Assembly: GCF_006715725.1 (NCBI RefSeq)
Contig: NZ_VFNU01000001.1
Location: 124,001 to 188,000 of the forward strand
Length of the DNA stretch: 64,000 bases
Reading direction: 5' to 3'
Origin: Nocardioides sp. SLBN-35
GTDB taxonomy: Bacteria; Actinomycetota; Actinomycetes; Propionibacteriales; Nocardioidaceae
The position numbers were made by a program, and so were the translations under genes. Below are positions 15,674 through 23,977 of this stretch, one piece after another (the stretch's first letter is position 1; each line of letters begins with the position of its first letter). The notes below the pieces were generated by a model. That model worked only from the letters and a program-made list of their open reading frames with translations. It ran no database searches and had not been told where the DNA came from.

Positions 15674-17176
15674 ATGACGACTCGCCTGCAATGGGCCTCC
15701 TACGGCGTCCTGTCCACCCTCGTCGGGATAGGGCTTGCCCACCTGGCAGCCGCGCTCAGCGACGCGGCCACCTCGCCCGTGCTCGCCGTCGGCTCGGCTG
15801 TCATCGATCGGACCCCCACCCCGATGAAGGAGTGGGCGATCCGCAACTTCGGGAGCGCAGACAAGGCGATCCTGGTCGGCTCGGTGCTGGCGGGGGTGCT
15901 GGTGCTCGCGGCGGTGGCCGGGCTCCTGGCCCGGCGCCGGTTCGCCGTCGGCGCCGGTCTGTTGGTGGCGCTGGTCGCCGTCGCCGGGGGCGCCGTGCTC
16001 ACGCGGCCGGAGGTGGAGCCGCTCGACCTGCTGCCCTCGGTGGTCGCGGCCGTGGCGGCCGTGGCCGCACTGCGGCTCCTGGCCGGCACCCACCAGCAGG
16101 CGACTGCTGCCGAGGGCAGCCGTCGTACCGTCCTGCTGACCGTCACCGCCCTCGCCGCGCTGGCGGCCGTGGGCGGGGTCGCCGGACGCCTCGTGTCCGG
16201 CCTGCGCGCCCGCCCCGAGGACGTCACCCTCCCCACGCCGACCGACCCCGCGCCGCCGCTGCCCCGCGGGCTCGACGACCAGGTCCGCGGGATCACCCCG
16301 TTCCGCACGCCCACCGGCGACTTCTACCGGGTCGACACGCGGCTCGACGTGCCCGTGATCAGCGCCGACGACTGGTCCCTCACCATCGACGGCGACGTGG
16401 ACCGCAAGGTCACGCTGAGCTTCGACGACCTGCTCGCCATGCCGATGGTCGAGCGCGACATCACGCTGACCTGCGTCTCCAACAGTGTCGGCGGTCCCTA
16501 CGTCGGCGCCGCCCGCTGGCTCGGCGTACGACTCACCGACGTGCTCGACCTCGCCGGGATCGGGAGCACGAAGGCCGACCAGATCCTCTCGACCGACTTC
16601 GCCGGGATGACGATCAGCACGCCGCTCGCGCTCGCCACCGACGGCCGCGACGCCCTGGTCGCGGTGGGCATGAACGGCAGGGCACTGCCGCGCGAGCACG
16701 GGTTCCCCGTGCGGCTGGTGATCCCGGGCCTGTACGGGTTCATCAGCGCCACCAAGTGGCTGCGCCGCCTCACCCTGACGACGTACGACGACCGGCAGGC
16801 CTACTGGACCGAGCGCGGTTGGGCGACCGACGCGCCGATCAAGATCAGCGCCCGGATCGACACGCCGAAGGCGCTGGCCGAGCTCGACGCCGGCGACGTC
16901 GTGGTCGGCGGCGTCGCGTGGGCCCAGGAGCGCGGCGGGATCGCCGGGGTCCAGGTCCGCATCGACGGCGGACGGTGGGTCGACGCGCAGCTCGGCCCGG
17001 ACGGCGGCGACGACTACTGGCGCCAGTGGTTCCACCGCTGGCCCGCCGAGCCGGGCTCGCACCGGATCGCGGTCCGCGCGGTCGCCGGCAACGGCGAGCC
17101 GCAGACCGCCGCCCGCGCGGAGCCGTTCCCCAACGGCGCCAGCGGGCTGCACGAGCTGCTCGTCCGGGTGTCCTGA
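15674..17176 (+). CDS. Membrane-bound molybdopterin-dependent (sulfite oxidase-like) oxidoreductase
   Basis: 500 residues. The N-terminal quarter holds about five membrane spans (e.g. AGVLVLAAVAGLL, ALVAVAGGAVL). Then follows an extracytoplasmic SUOX/YedY-type Moco domain. The Mo-ligand Cys is in DITLTCVSNSVGG (about 263-275). A C-terminal Mo-co dimerisation domain ends near residue 500. Such membrane versions are typical of actinobacteria; substrate (sulfite, methionine sulfoxide or other) is unknown. ATG 15674 (MTTRLQ) fits the SigK promoter. It is expected to belong to the SigK stress regulon and to act on the outer face of the membrane. Confidence 0.9.
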   Translation: MTTRLQWASYGVLSTLVGIGLAHLAAALSDAATSPVLAVGSAVIDRTPTPMKEWAIRNFGSADKAILVGSVLAGVLVLAAVAGLLARRRFAVGAGLLVALVAVAGGAVLTRPEVEPLDLLPSVVAAVAAVAALRLLAGTHQQATAAEGSRRTVLLTVTALAALAAVGGVAGRLVSGLRARPEDVTLPTPTDPAPPLPRGLDDQVRGITPFRTPTGDFYRVDTRLDVPVISADDWSLTIDGDVDRKVTLSFDDLLAMPMVERDITLTCVSNSVGGPYVGAARWLGVRLTDVLDLAGIGSTKADQILSTDFAGMTISTPLALATDGRDALVAVGMNGRALPREHGFPVRLVIPGLYGFISATKWLRRLTLTTYDDRQAYWTERGWATDAPIKISARIDTPKALAELDAGDVVVGGVAWAQERGGIAGVQVRIDGGRWVDAQLGPDGGDDYWRQWFHRWPAEPGSHRIAVRAVAGNGEPQTAARAEPFPNGASGLHELLVRVS

Positions 17177-17178
17177 CC

Positions 17179-17212
17179 TCCCCCGATCCGTTCGATCGAA
17201 CGGTCCGGGGGA
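17179..17212. terminator. Hairpin after the Moco gene containing a CCGTTCGATCGAACGG palindrome
   Basis: The stem pairs TCCCCCG with CGGGGGA, skips two mismatches, then closes a perfect inner palindrome at 17188-17203. It may terminate the Moco transcript. The inner palindrome recurs 50 bp downstream (17238-17252), so it may also be a protein-binding site. Confidence 0.55.
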
Positions 17213-17237
17213 CTTCGCGGCCGAAAAACCCCTCAAA

Positions 17238-17252
17238 CCGTTCGATCGAACG
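17238..17252. promoter_or_regulatory. Second copy of the CCGTTCGATCGAACG palindrome
   Basis: Same 15 bases as the inner part of the upstream hairpin, exactly 50 bp away. It overlaps the upstream edge of the predicted SigK -35 box of the fasciclin gene, a plausible operator or activator site. No factor is known. Confidence 0.4.
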
Positions 17253-17280
17253 CAATCCGCGACCGCCACGGCTCCGAATC
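17253..17280 (+). promoter_or_regulatory. SigK-type promoter of the fasciclin-sigK operon
   Basis: CAATCC (17253-17258), 15-nt spacer, CCGAATC (17274-17280), one mismatch in the -35 and a perfect -10 against the mycobacterial SigK consensus. It lies 50 bp before the fasciclin ATG. Since sigK is downstream in the same direction, SigK would be auto-activated. Confidence 0.75.
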
Positions 17281-17330
17281 ACCTGCACAAGGCACCACCG
17301 CACCGATCACCCTCCACGGAAGGCACCACC

Positions 17331-18005
17331 ATGAAGCTCCAGAAGTTCCGCCGGGTCACCGGCGCCGGCATCGCCGTCCTCGCCCTCTCCGTCTCCCTCG
17401 CCGCCTGTGGCGACGACGGCGACGCGGCCGACGCGGGCAGCACCTCCAAGGGCGACTCGGGCATGACCAGCGACTCCCCGGCCGCCGAGGGCGCCGCCGC
17501 CCAGACCTTCGGTCCCGGCTGCTCGGCGATCCCGACCTCGGGCGCCGGCTCCTTCGACGGCATGGTCAAGGACCCGGTCGCCACGGCGGCCAGTAACAAC
17601 CCGCTGCTCAGCACCCTGGTCACCGCCGTCACCAGCATCGACGGCCTGGCCGACACCCTCAACGGAGGCGAGGCGCTGACCGTCTTCGCGCCGTACAACG
17701 ACGCCTTCGCCGAGATCCCCGAGGACCAGCTCAACGGCCTGGTCATGGAGGGCAAGGAGAAGGGTCAGGACAGCGCGCTCTACAAGGTGCTCGCCCACCA
17801 CGTCCTCGGCGAGAACGACTCCGCCGACGACGTCGCTGGCGACAAGGAGACCCTCGCGGGCGACAAGCTGACCATCGAGGGCGACGCCGAGAGCGGCATG
17901 ACCGTCTCCGACGGCACGGTCACCGCCAAGGTCCTGTGCGGCAACATCCCGACGGCGAACGCGACCGTCTACGTCATCGACAAGGTGCTCACCGGAGTCA
18001 AGTGA
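17331..18005 (+). CDS. Fasciclin-domain lipoprotein (MPT70/MPT83-like)
   Basis: 224 residues. A lipoprotein signal peptide has lipobox LAAC (Cys about 26). It is followed by an acidic Ser/Gly linker and a FAS1 domain from about residue 65 (PLLSTLVTAVTSIDGLADTLN, LTVFAPYNDAF, then VLAHHVLGE, and NATVYVIDKVLTGVK at the end). FAS1 proteins act in adhesion. In the tuberculosis complex the SigK regulon includes MPT70 and MPT83 of this architecture. An upstream GGAAGG ribosome site and a SigK-like promoter are present. It is followed by sigK after 50 bp. Confidence 0.93.
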   Translation: MKLQKFRRVTGAGIAVLALSVSLAACGDDGDAADAGSTSKGDSGMTSDSPAAEGAAAQTFGPGCSAIPTSGAGSFDGMVKDPVATAASNNPLLSTLVTAVTSIDGLADTLNGGEALTVFAPYNDAFAEIPEDQLNGLVMEGKEKGQDSALYKVLAHHVLGENDSADDVAGDKETLAGDKLTIEGDAESGMTVSDGTVTAKVLCGNIPTANATVYVIDKVLTGVK

Positions 18006-18055
18006 CCCGATCCGGGCACTTCCCGCACACCAGCTGAACCGGAAGGATCACCACC

Positions 18056-18664
18056 ATGGATCCGGTCCCCGGCGACCCGGCCGGCGCCCCCCACCCGGGG
18101 GCGCCGGCCGGCGGTCACGGTCCTGACCTGGGAGCGCTGCTGCGGCAGTCCGCCCGGGGAGACAACGCCGCCTTCGCCACGTTGTACGACGCCACCGCGG
18201 CTCGCGTCCACGGACTCGCGCTGCGCGTGGTGCGCGACCGGGCGCAGGCCGAGGAGGTCACCCAGGAGGTGTTCCTCGAGGTGTGGCGCCAGGCGAGCAG
18301 GTACGACGCGGAGCGCGGCAGCGCACTGGCGTGGCTGATGACCATCACCCACCGCAAGGCGGTCGACCGGGTCCGCAGCGCGCAGGCCGCGAGCCGGCGC
18401 GACGTGACCTGGGAGCAGCGCAACCAGAGCATCGAGCACGACACGACCGCCGAGGCCGCCCACGCCTCGCTCGAGGCGCACCGCGTGCGTACGGCGCTCG
18501 GCCAGCTCACCGAGGTCCAGCGCGAGGCGATCGAGCTGGCGTACTTCGGCGGCTACACCCACACCGAGGTGGCCGCCCTGCTCGACCTACCGGTCGGGAC
18601 AGCGAAGACCAGGATCCGCGACGGCCTCATCCGGCTGCGCGACACGATCGGAGTAGGACGATGA
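18056..18664 (+). CDS. sigK: ECF sigma factor SigK
   Basis: 202 residues. Region 2 (about 35-100): FATLYDATAARVHGLALRVV, then AEEVTQEVFLEVWRQA and the DNA-melting segment ALAWLMTITHRKAVDRVRS. Region 4 (about 140-195): LTEVQREAIELAYFGGYTHTEVAALL, with LPVGTAKTRIRDGLIRLRD. This is the SigK/RpoE-ChrR-like group. Neighbouring genes match the mycobacterial sigK locus (FAD oxidase, DUF1365, CFA, DUF1295, rskA). AAGGA precedes the ATG. Stop overlaps rskA (ATGA). It is probably transcribed with the fasciclin gene. Confidence 0.93.
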   Translation: MDPVPGDPAGAPHPGAPAGGHGPDLGALLRQSARGDNAAFATLYDATAARVHGLALRVVRDRAQAEEVTQEVFLEVWRQASRYDAERGSALAWLMTITHRKAVDRVRSAQAASRRDVTWEQRNQSIEHDTTAEAAHASLEAHRVRTALGQLTEVQREAIELAYFGGYTHTEVAALLDLPVGTAKTRIRDGLIRLRDTIGVGR

Positions 18665-19443
18665 CCGATCACGACCAGACGCCCGGCTGGGACGTGCACG
18701 CGCTCTCCGGCGCGTACGCCGTCGACGCGCTCGACGACGGGGAGCGGGCCCGCTTCGAAGCCCACCTGGCCCAGTGCGCCGAGTGCCGCGACGAGGTGGA
18801 CGGCCTCCGTGAGGCCGCAGCGGTGCTGGGGAGCGCCGAGCCGGTCGAGCCGCCGGCCGCCCTCCGGGACCGGGTCCTCGAGGGGATCACCCAGATCCGG
18901 CCGCTGCCGCCGCAGAGCACGCCCGCGCCCGCGGATGCGCCGGTGGACCTCGCCACGGCCCGCCGTCGGATCCGGCCGGGCCGGCTCGGCCGGACCGGCA
19001 ACCTGCTGCTGGTGGCCGCGGTCCTCGTCCTGGTCGCTGCGGCGGGCGGGCTCCTGCTGCGGCCCTGGGCCGACGACACCCCGGCGAAGCCGACGCTGAC
19101 CGCCGCCGAACGGGTCCTCGCCGCCGCCGACGCCACCTCGGTCGACAAGAGGTTCCCGGACGGGTCCACCGCCACCATCGTGGTCTCGCGCAGCGAGGGC
19201 CGCGCCGTCATCCGGACCACCGACATGGCGCCCGCCCCCGACGGCAAGGTCTACGAGCTGTGGCTGCAGACCCCGGCAGGCGAGATGGAGGCAGCCGGCC
19301 TGATGCCCGACCTGCGCGACGCGACGGTCCTCCTGGACGGGGACGCCTCCCGGGCGACCGGCGTCGGGATCACGGTGGAGCCCGACGGCGGTTCCGACCA
19401 GCCCACCAGCCAGCCCATCGCCTTCTTCACCCTGGACTCCTAG
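18661..19443 (+). CDS. rskA: Anti-sigma-K factor RskA
   Basis: 260 residues. The N-terminal zinc-binding anti-sigma domain has HLAQCAEC (HxxxCxxC, about 35-42). One membrane span follows (about 119-138, LLLVAAVLVLVAAAGGLLL). The exported domain (DUF2837/RskA type) includes GKVYELWLQ, typical of RskA C-termini. It sequesters SigK until regulated proteolysis. The start overlaps the sigK stop (ATGA), the usual coupling of a sigma factor and its inhibitor. Confidence 0.93.
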   Translation: MTDHDQTPGWDVHALSGAYAVDALDDGERARFEAHLAQCAECRDEVDGLREAAAVLGSAEPVEPPAALRDRVLEGITQIRPLPPQSTPAPADAPVDLATARRRIRPGRLGRTGNLLLVAAVLVLVAAAGGLLLRPWADDTPAKPTLTAAERVLAAADATSVDKRFPDGSTATIVVSRSEGRAVIRTTDMAPAPDGKVYELWLQTPAGEMEAAGLMPDLRDATVLLDGDASRATGVGITVEPDGGSDQPTSQPIAFFTLDS

Positions 19444-19452
19444 GGGCCAGCC

Positions 19453-21471
19453 ATGACCACGACACCACGGCGGATCGCCGTGGTGGGCTCCGGCGTCGCC
19501 GGGCTCACCGCGGCCTACCTCGCCTCCCGCACCTCGACCGGCGCCCGGGTGACCCTGTTCGAGGCCGACGACCGGCTCGGCGGCCACGCCGACACCCACA
19601 CGGTCACCGACCCGACGGGTCGCGAGCTGCGCATCGACAGCGGGTTCATCGTCCACAACCGGCGCACCTACCCGGTGCTGACCCGGATCCTCGACGAGCT
19701 CGGCGTGCCGACCCAGGCCTCCGAGATGTCGATGTCGACCAGCGACGAGGTGACCGGCCTGGAGTGGGCCGGTGCGCTCGGGCGGCGCGGGCTGTTCCCC
19801 GCCGGCGCGGGCAACCACCGCAACCCGGCGTACCTGCGGATGCTGGCCGAGGTGCCGCGCTTCCACCGGGCGGCGCGACGTCTCCTCGATGCCCGCACCG
19901 ACGACCTCACCACCCTGGCCGCCTTCCTCGACCACCACGGCTTCTCGCCGTACTTCCGACGGCACTTCATGGAGCCGCTCGTCGCGGCGGTGTGGTCCTG
20001 CGACCCGGACACGGCGCTGGACTACCCGGCGGCGTACCTGTTCGCCTTCCTCCAGCACCACGGCATGCTCGCCGTGTTCGGCTCCCCGCCGTGGCGCACG
20101 GTGACGGGCGGATCGGCGACCTACGTGTCGGCGATCGCCGCGGCGCTGGAGGCCGCGGGCGGCCGGATCCGCACCGCCACCCCGGTGCTCGCCCTCGAGG
20201 AGACCGACGAGGGCGTCGAGGTGACCACGCCCGCCGGGCGGGAGGCGTACGACGCCGTGGTGGTCGCCACCCATCCCGACCAGGCGCTCGGGATGCTCGC
20301 GGCGCCGACGCGTGAGCAGAAGGAGGTGCTCGACGCGATCCCGTACACGAGCAACACCGCCCTGCTGCACACCGACACCCGCCTGCTGCCGCGCTCCCGC
20401 GACGCCTGGGCGTCGTGGAACTTCCGTCGCCCGCGGGTCGCCCAGGAGCGGGTCCAGGTCACCTACGACCTCACGCGGCTGCAGCGGCTGCCCACCGACA
20501 CCCACTACCTGGTGACCCTCGGCGGCCAGGACGACGTCGACCCCGCCAGCGTGCTGGTCCGGCGCGAGTACGCCCATCCGCTGTACACGCCGGAGTCGGT
20601 CGCCGCCCAGGCCAGGCTGCCCGGGATCGACACCGACCGGGTCGTGTTCGCCGGCGCCTACCACGGCTGGGGCTTCCACGAGGACGGCGCGCGGTCCGGG
20701 CAGCGGGCGGTCGAGCGGCTGGGGCTGCTCTCCCCGGAGCGTGTCGCCGCGACGACGTACGCCACGACCCTGGTGCACCGGCGTCGCGAGCCGCTGCGCA
20801 ACGACTTCACCCACCGCTCGCACCTCACCGTCGTCGACCTCGACCGGGTCGCGGGCGACGGGTCGGTCGAGGGCGTGGGCGGCCGGTTCCTGGGGCGCGA
20901 CCACTTCGCCGGCGACGACGCCTCCGTGCGCGAGGGACTTGACCGGTTCCTGGCCGCGCACGCCATCGACCTGCGGGGCGGCCGCGCCCTGATGGCCGCC
21001 CAACCCCGGGCCCTCGGGCACTGCTTCAACCCGATCACGGTCCACTGGTGCTGGGCCGCGGGCGAGGAGGACGGCCGTCCCGCAGCCACCGTCGTCGAGG
21101 TGCACAACACCTATGGGGACCGGCACGCCTACCTGCTCGACCCCGAGCGCACCAGCGCCGAGGGCCGTTGTGTCGTCGACAAGGCGATGTACGTCTCGCC
21201 CTTCCACGGGACCGACGGGCACTACGAGGTGCTCGCACCGCCGCCCGACCCGGCGACCGGCCGGCTGCACCTGGGTGTCCGCCTCGTCACCGACGACGGC
21301 GCCCGGTTCGACGCCACCCTCACGGGTACCCCCACGACACCTCCCCGGCTGCCGCTCGCCGGCCTGCGTGGTGCGGCCCTGATCAGGGCGCACGGCATCG
21401 CGCTGTGGGCCCGCCGCCTGCCGGTCCAGCCCCGACCGCGCCCGTCCTCTCCCGAAGGAGACCACCGATGA
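19453..21471 (+). CDS. FAD-dependent amine oxidase/desaturase fused to DUF1365
   Basis: 672 residues and two domains. Residues 1-430 form a flavin amine-oxidase-like protein with FAD fingerprint VVGSGVAGLTAAY (9-21) and a late AGAYHGWGFHEDG flavin motif. Residues about 437-660 form DUF1365: VHRRREPLRNDFTHRSHL, then QPRALGHCFNPITV and FHGTDGHYEV. In mycobacteria these are two genes (Rv0449c and Rv0448c types) in the sigK operon; related proteins in Rhodobacter belong to the singlet-oxygen (RpoE/ChrR) response and furan fatty-acid synthesis. The fusion implies a joint action on acyl chains. Its TGA overlaps the next ATG. Confidence 0.9.
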   Translation: MTTTPRRIAVVGSGVAGLTAAYLASRTSTGARVTLFEADDRLGGHADTHTVTDPTGRELRIDSGFIVHNRRTYPVLTRILDELGVPTQASEMSMSTSDEVTGLEWAGALGRRGLFPAGAGNHRNPAYLRMLAEVPRFHRAARRLLDARTDDLTTLAAFLDHHGFSPYFRRHFMEPLVAAVWSCDPDTALDYPAAYLFAFLQHHGMLAVFGSPPWRTVTGGSATYVSAIAAALEAAGGRIRTATPVLALEETDEGVEVTTPAGREAYDAVVVATHPDQALGMLAAPTREQKEVLDAIPYTSNTALLHTDTRLLPRSRDAWASWNFRRPRVAQERVQVTYDLTRLQRLPTDTHYLVTLGGQDDVDPASVLVRREYAHPLYTPESVAAQARLPGIDTDRVVFAGAYHGWGFHEDGARSGQRAVERLGLLSPERVAATTYATTLVHRRREPLRNDFTHRSHLTVVDLDRVAGDGSVEGVGGRFLGRDHFAGDDASVREGLDRFLAAHAIDLRGGRALMAAQPRALGHCFNPITVHWCWAAGEEDGRPAATVVEVHNTYGDRHAYLLDPERTSAEGRCVVDKAMYVSPFHGTDGHYEVLAPPPDPATGRLHLGVRLVTDDGARFDATLTGTPTTPPRLPLAGLRGAALIRAHGIALWARRLPVQPRPRPSSPEGDHR

Positions 21472-22748
21472 CGCTCACGGCCTCCCCCACCACCACCTGG
21501 CCCGGCCTCGCCCCGGTCCCCGAGGGCGGGCTCTCCGCCCGGATCGCCGAGCGCCTGTTCCGCGCGGCGGTCGCCCGCCGCAACGTCACGGTGCGTCTGC
21601 GGCGGCCCGACGGCACCGTCGAGCAGCTCGGGCTCGGTGGGCCCGCCGTCGTCGTGCACCGTCCGGCCGAGCTGTTCGCCCGCGTCGGACGGGACAAGCT
21701 GATCGGCTTCGGCGAGGCGTACCTGACCGGCGCCTGGGCCGAGGACGGCGTCCCGGGCGACGGCGTCCTCGGCGACTTCCTCACCGTGCTCGCCGCGGAC
21801 ATCGCCGACCTGGTCCCGCGCAGCCTGCAGCGCCTGCGCGGCGTCGTCTCACCGCGCCTGCCCCGCAGCCACCGCGGCACGCGGGAGAACACCCAGGCGA
21901 ACGTGGCCCACCACTACGACCTGTCCAACGACCTGTTCGCGGCCTTCCTCGACCCGACCCTGTCCTACTCGAGCGCCCTGTTCGACGACCTGGCCACGGC
22001 CCTGTCCGAGGACTTCGCCGCCGCCCAGCACCGCAAGATCGACCGGCTGCTCGACCGGGCCGGGGTCACCACCGGCACCCGGCTGCTCGAGATCGGCACC
22101 GGCTGGGGCGAGCTGGCGATCCGGGCCGCCGCCCGTGGCGCGAGCGTCCGGTCGATCACCCTGTCGGTCGAGCAGCAGGCGCTGGCACAAGAACGGATCG
22201 CCGCGGCCGGGTGCGCCGACCGGGTCGACGTCGACCTGTGCGACTACCGGGCGCTGCTCGACGAGCCCGCCGCGGCGTACGACGCCGTGGTGTCGGTGGA
22301 GATGATCGAGGCGGTGGGCCGCGAGTTCTGGCCGTCGTACTTCCGCACCATCGACCATGCGCTCGCCCCGGGTGGCCGGGTGGCGATCCAGGCGATCACG
22401 CTGCCCCACGACCGGATGCTCGCCACCGGGTCGACGCACACCTTCATCACCAAGTACATCTTCCCCGGCGGCGCGCTGCCCTCGGTGCGGGCGATCGACG
22501 ACGTGACCCGGCGACACACCGCCCTGCGGATCACCGACGACCTCGCCATGGGCCGGCACTACGCCCCCACCCTGCAGCGGTGGGACCGGGCGTTCCTCGC
22601 CGCGCGCGCGCGGGTGGCGGACCTCGGCTTCGACGCGACCTTCGTGCGGATGTGGCACTTCTACCTCGAGTACTGCCGCGCCGGCTTCGCCGCCGACTAC
22701 ATCGACGTGCACCAGCTGGTGCTGGCCCGGCCGGAGGAGGGCCGATGA
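21468..22748 (+). CDS. Cyclopropane-fatty-acyl-phospholipid synthase family methyltransferase (1)
   Basis: 426 residues. SAM-dependent methyltransferase of the CFA/UfaA1 family, acting on unsaturated phospholipid acyl chains. Motifs: the HHYDLSNDLFAAFLD substrate loop (about 145-159), SAM motif LLEIGTGWGEL (about 205-215) and the C-terminal FYLEYCRAGF, whose Cys is the catalytic/bicarbonate-site residue of true CFA synthases. The M. tuberculosis counterpart UfaA1 was reported to form tuberculostearate. Preceded by GAAGGAG; the start overlaps the upstream stop (ATGA) and the stop overlaps the next gene (ATGA). Confidence 0.93.
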   Translation: MTLTASPTTTWPGLAPVPEGGLSARIAERLFRAAVARRNVTVRLRRPDGTVEQLGLGGPAVVVHRPAELFARVGRDKLIGFGEAYLTGAWAEDGVPGDGVLGDFLTVLAADIADLVPRSLQRLRGVVSPRLPRSHRGTRENTQANVAHHYDLSNDLFAAFLDPTLSYSSALFDDLATALSEDFAAAQHRKIDRLLDRAGVTTGTRLLEIGTGWGELAIRAAARGASVRSITLSVEQQALAQERIAAAGCADRVDVDLCDYRALLDEPAAAYDAVVSVEMIEAVGREFWPSYFRTIDHALAPGGRVAIQAITLPHDRMLATGSTHTFITKYIFPGGALPSVRAIDDVTRRHTALRITDDLAMGRHYAPTLQRWDRAFLAARARVADLGFDATFVRMWHFYLEYCRAGFAADYIDVHQLVLARPEEGR

Positions 22749-23977
22749 GCGCGACGGTCGCAACGGATCTCGAGCAGGCACTGCGACCGTTCGTCGGCGG
22801 CGACCTGCCGGTGCGCCTGGTCGCCTGGGACGGTACGACGGCCGGCCCGGTCGACGCGCCGGTCGTCGAGGTCCGCTCGCCCGACGCGCTGCGCCGGCTG
22901 CTCTGGCACCCCGGCGAGCTGGGGGCCGCGCAGGCCTACGTGACCGGGGAGCTCGACGTACCGGGTGACCTGGACGCGGCCCTCACCCACGCCTTCGCGG
23001 TGGCCTCCGAGCGCGACCTGCCCAGCCGGCCGTCGTTGCGCGCGCTCGCGGGGGCGGTGCGGACCGCCGTCGGCCTCGACCTGCTCGGTCGGCCACCGAC
23101 GGCACCGGCCACCCAGGCGCGGGTCCGGGGCCGGTTGCACAGCAAGGACCGTGACCGCCGGGCGATCAGCCATCACTACGACACCACCGCCGACTTCTAC
23201 TCGTTGGTCCTCGACGAGCGGACCATGGCGTACTCCTGCGGCTACCACTCCTCGCCCGACCAGCCGCTGGCCGACGCGCAGGAGGCCAAGCTGGACCTGG
23301 TCTGCCGCAAGCTCGGCCTGGAGCCGGGGATGCGGCTGCTCGACGTCGGCTGCGGGTGGGGATCGCTGTCGCTGCACGCGGCCGAGCACTTCGGCGCCCG
23401 GGTGGTCGGCGTGACGATCTCGGCCGAGCAGCGGAGATTCGCCGAGGCGGCCGCCCGGCGCCGGGGTGTGGCCGACCTGGTCGAGATCCGGCTGTGCGAC
23501 TACCGCGACGCGGTGCCGCTCCCGGGCGCGGAGTACGACGCGGTCGCGTCGCTCGAGATGGGCGAGCACGTCGGGGAGCGGAACTACCCGGCGTACGCAC
23601 GGGTGCTGCACGACTCTGTCCGTCCGGGCGGCCACGTCCTGGTCCAGCAGATGTCGCGCGGCGCGAACCACCCCGGCGGCGGGCCGTTCATCGAGTCCTT
23701 CATCGCACCTGACATGCACATGCGGCCGGTCGGCGCGACGATCGGCCTGCTGGAGGCCGCCGGACTGGAGCTGCGCGGGGTCGAGGCGCTGCGCGAGCAC
23801 TACGTGCTGACCGTCGCTGGCTGGCTGGCCCGGTTCGAGGAGAACCTCGACGCGATCACCGCGCTGGTCGGCGAGGAGCTGGTCCGGGTCTGGCGGCTCT
23901 ACCTCGTCGGCGGCTCGATGGCGTTCCGCGACGGGCGGATGGGCGTCGACCAGCTGCTGCTGCGGAGAAGTGCATGA
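22745..23977 (+). CDS. Cyclopropane-fatty-acyl-phospholipid synthase family methyltransferase (2)
   Basis: 410 residues; paralogue of the preceding enzyme. Motifs: AISHHYDTTADFYSLVLDE, the YSCGYH segment, SAM motif LLDVGCGWGSLSLH and an ASLEMGEHVG active-site block. The C-terminal YLVGGSMAFRDGRM lacks the CFA YC..GF cysteine, which suggests methylation chemistry different from the first copy (for example UfaM-like methylation of a diene). That is inference from motif differences. Coupled on both sides by 4-bp ATGA overlaps. Confidence 0.92.
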   Translation: MSATVATDLEQALRPFVGGDLPVRLVAWDGTTAGPVDAPVVEVRSPDALRRLLWHPGELGAAQAYVTGELDVPGDLDAALTHAFAVASERDLPSRPSLRALAGAVRTAVGLDLLGRPPTAPATQARVRGRLHSKDRDRRAISHHYDTTADFYSLVLDERTMAYSCGYHSSPDQPLADAQEAKLDLVCRKLGLEPGMRLLDVGCGWGSLSLHAAEHFGARVVGVTISAEQRRFAEAAARRRGVADLVEIRLCDYRDAVPLPGAEYDAVASLEMGEHVGERNYPAYARVLHDSVRPGGHVLVQQMSRGANHPGGGPFIESFIAPDMHMRPVGATIGLLEAAGLELRGVEALREHYVLTVAGWLARFEENLDAITALVGEELVRVWRLYLVGGSMAFRDGRMGVDQLLLRRSA

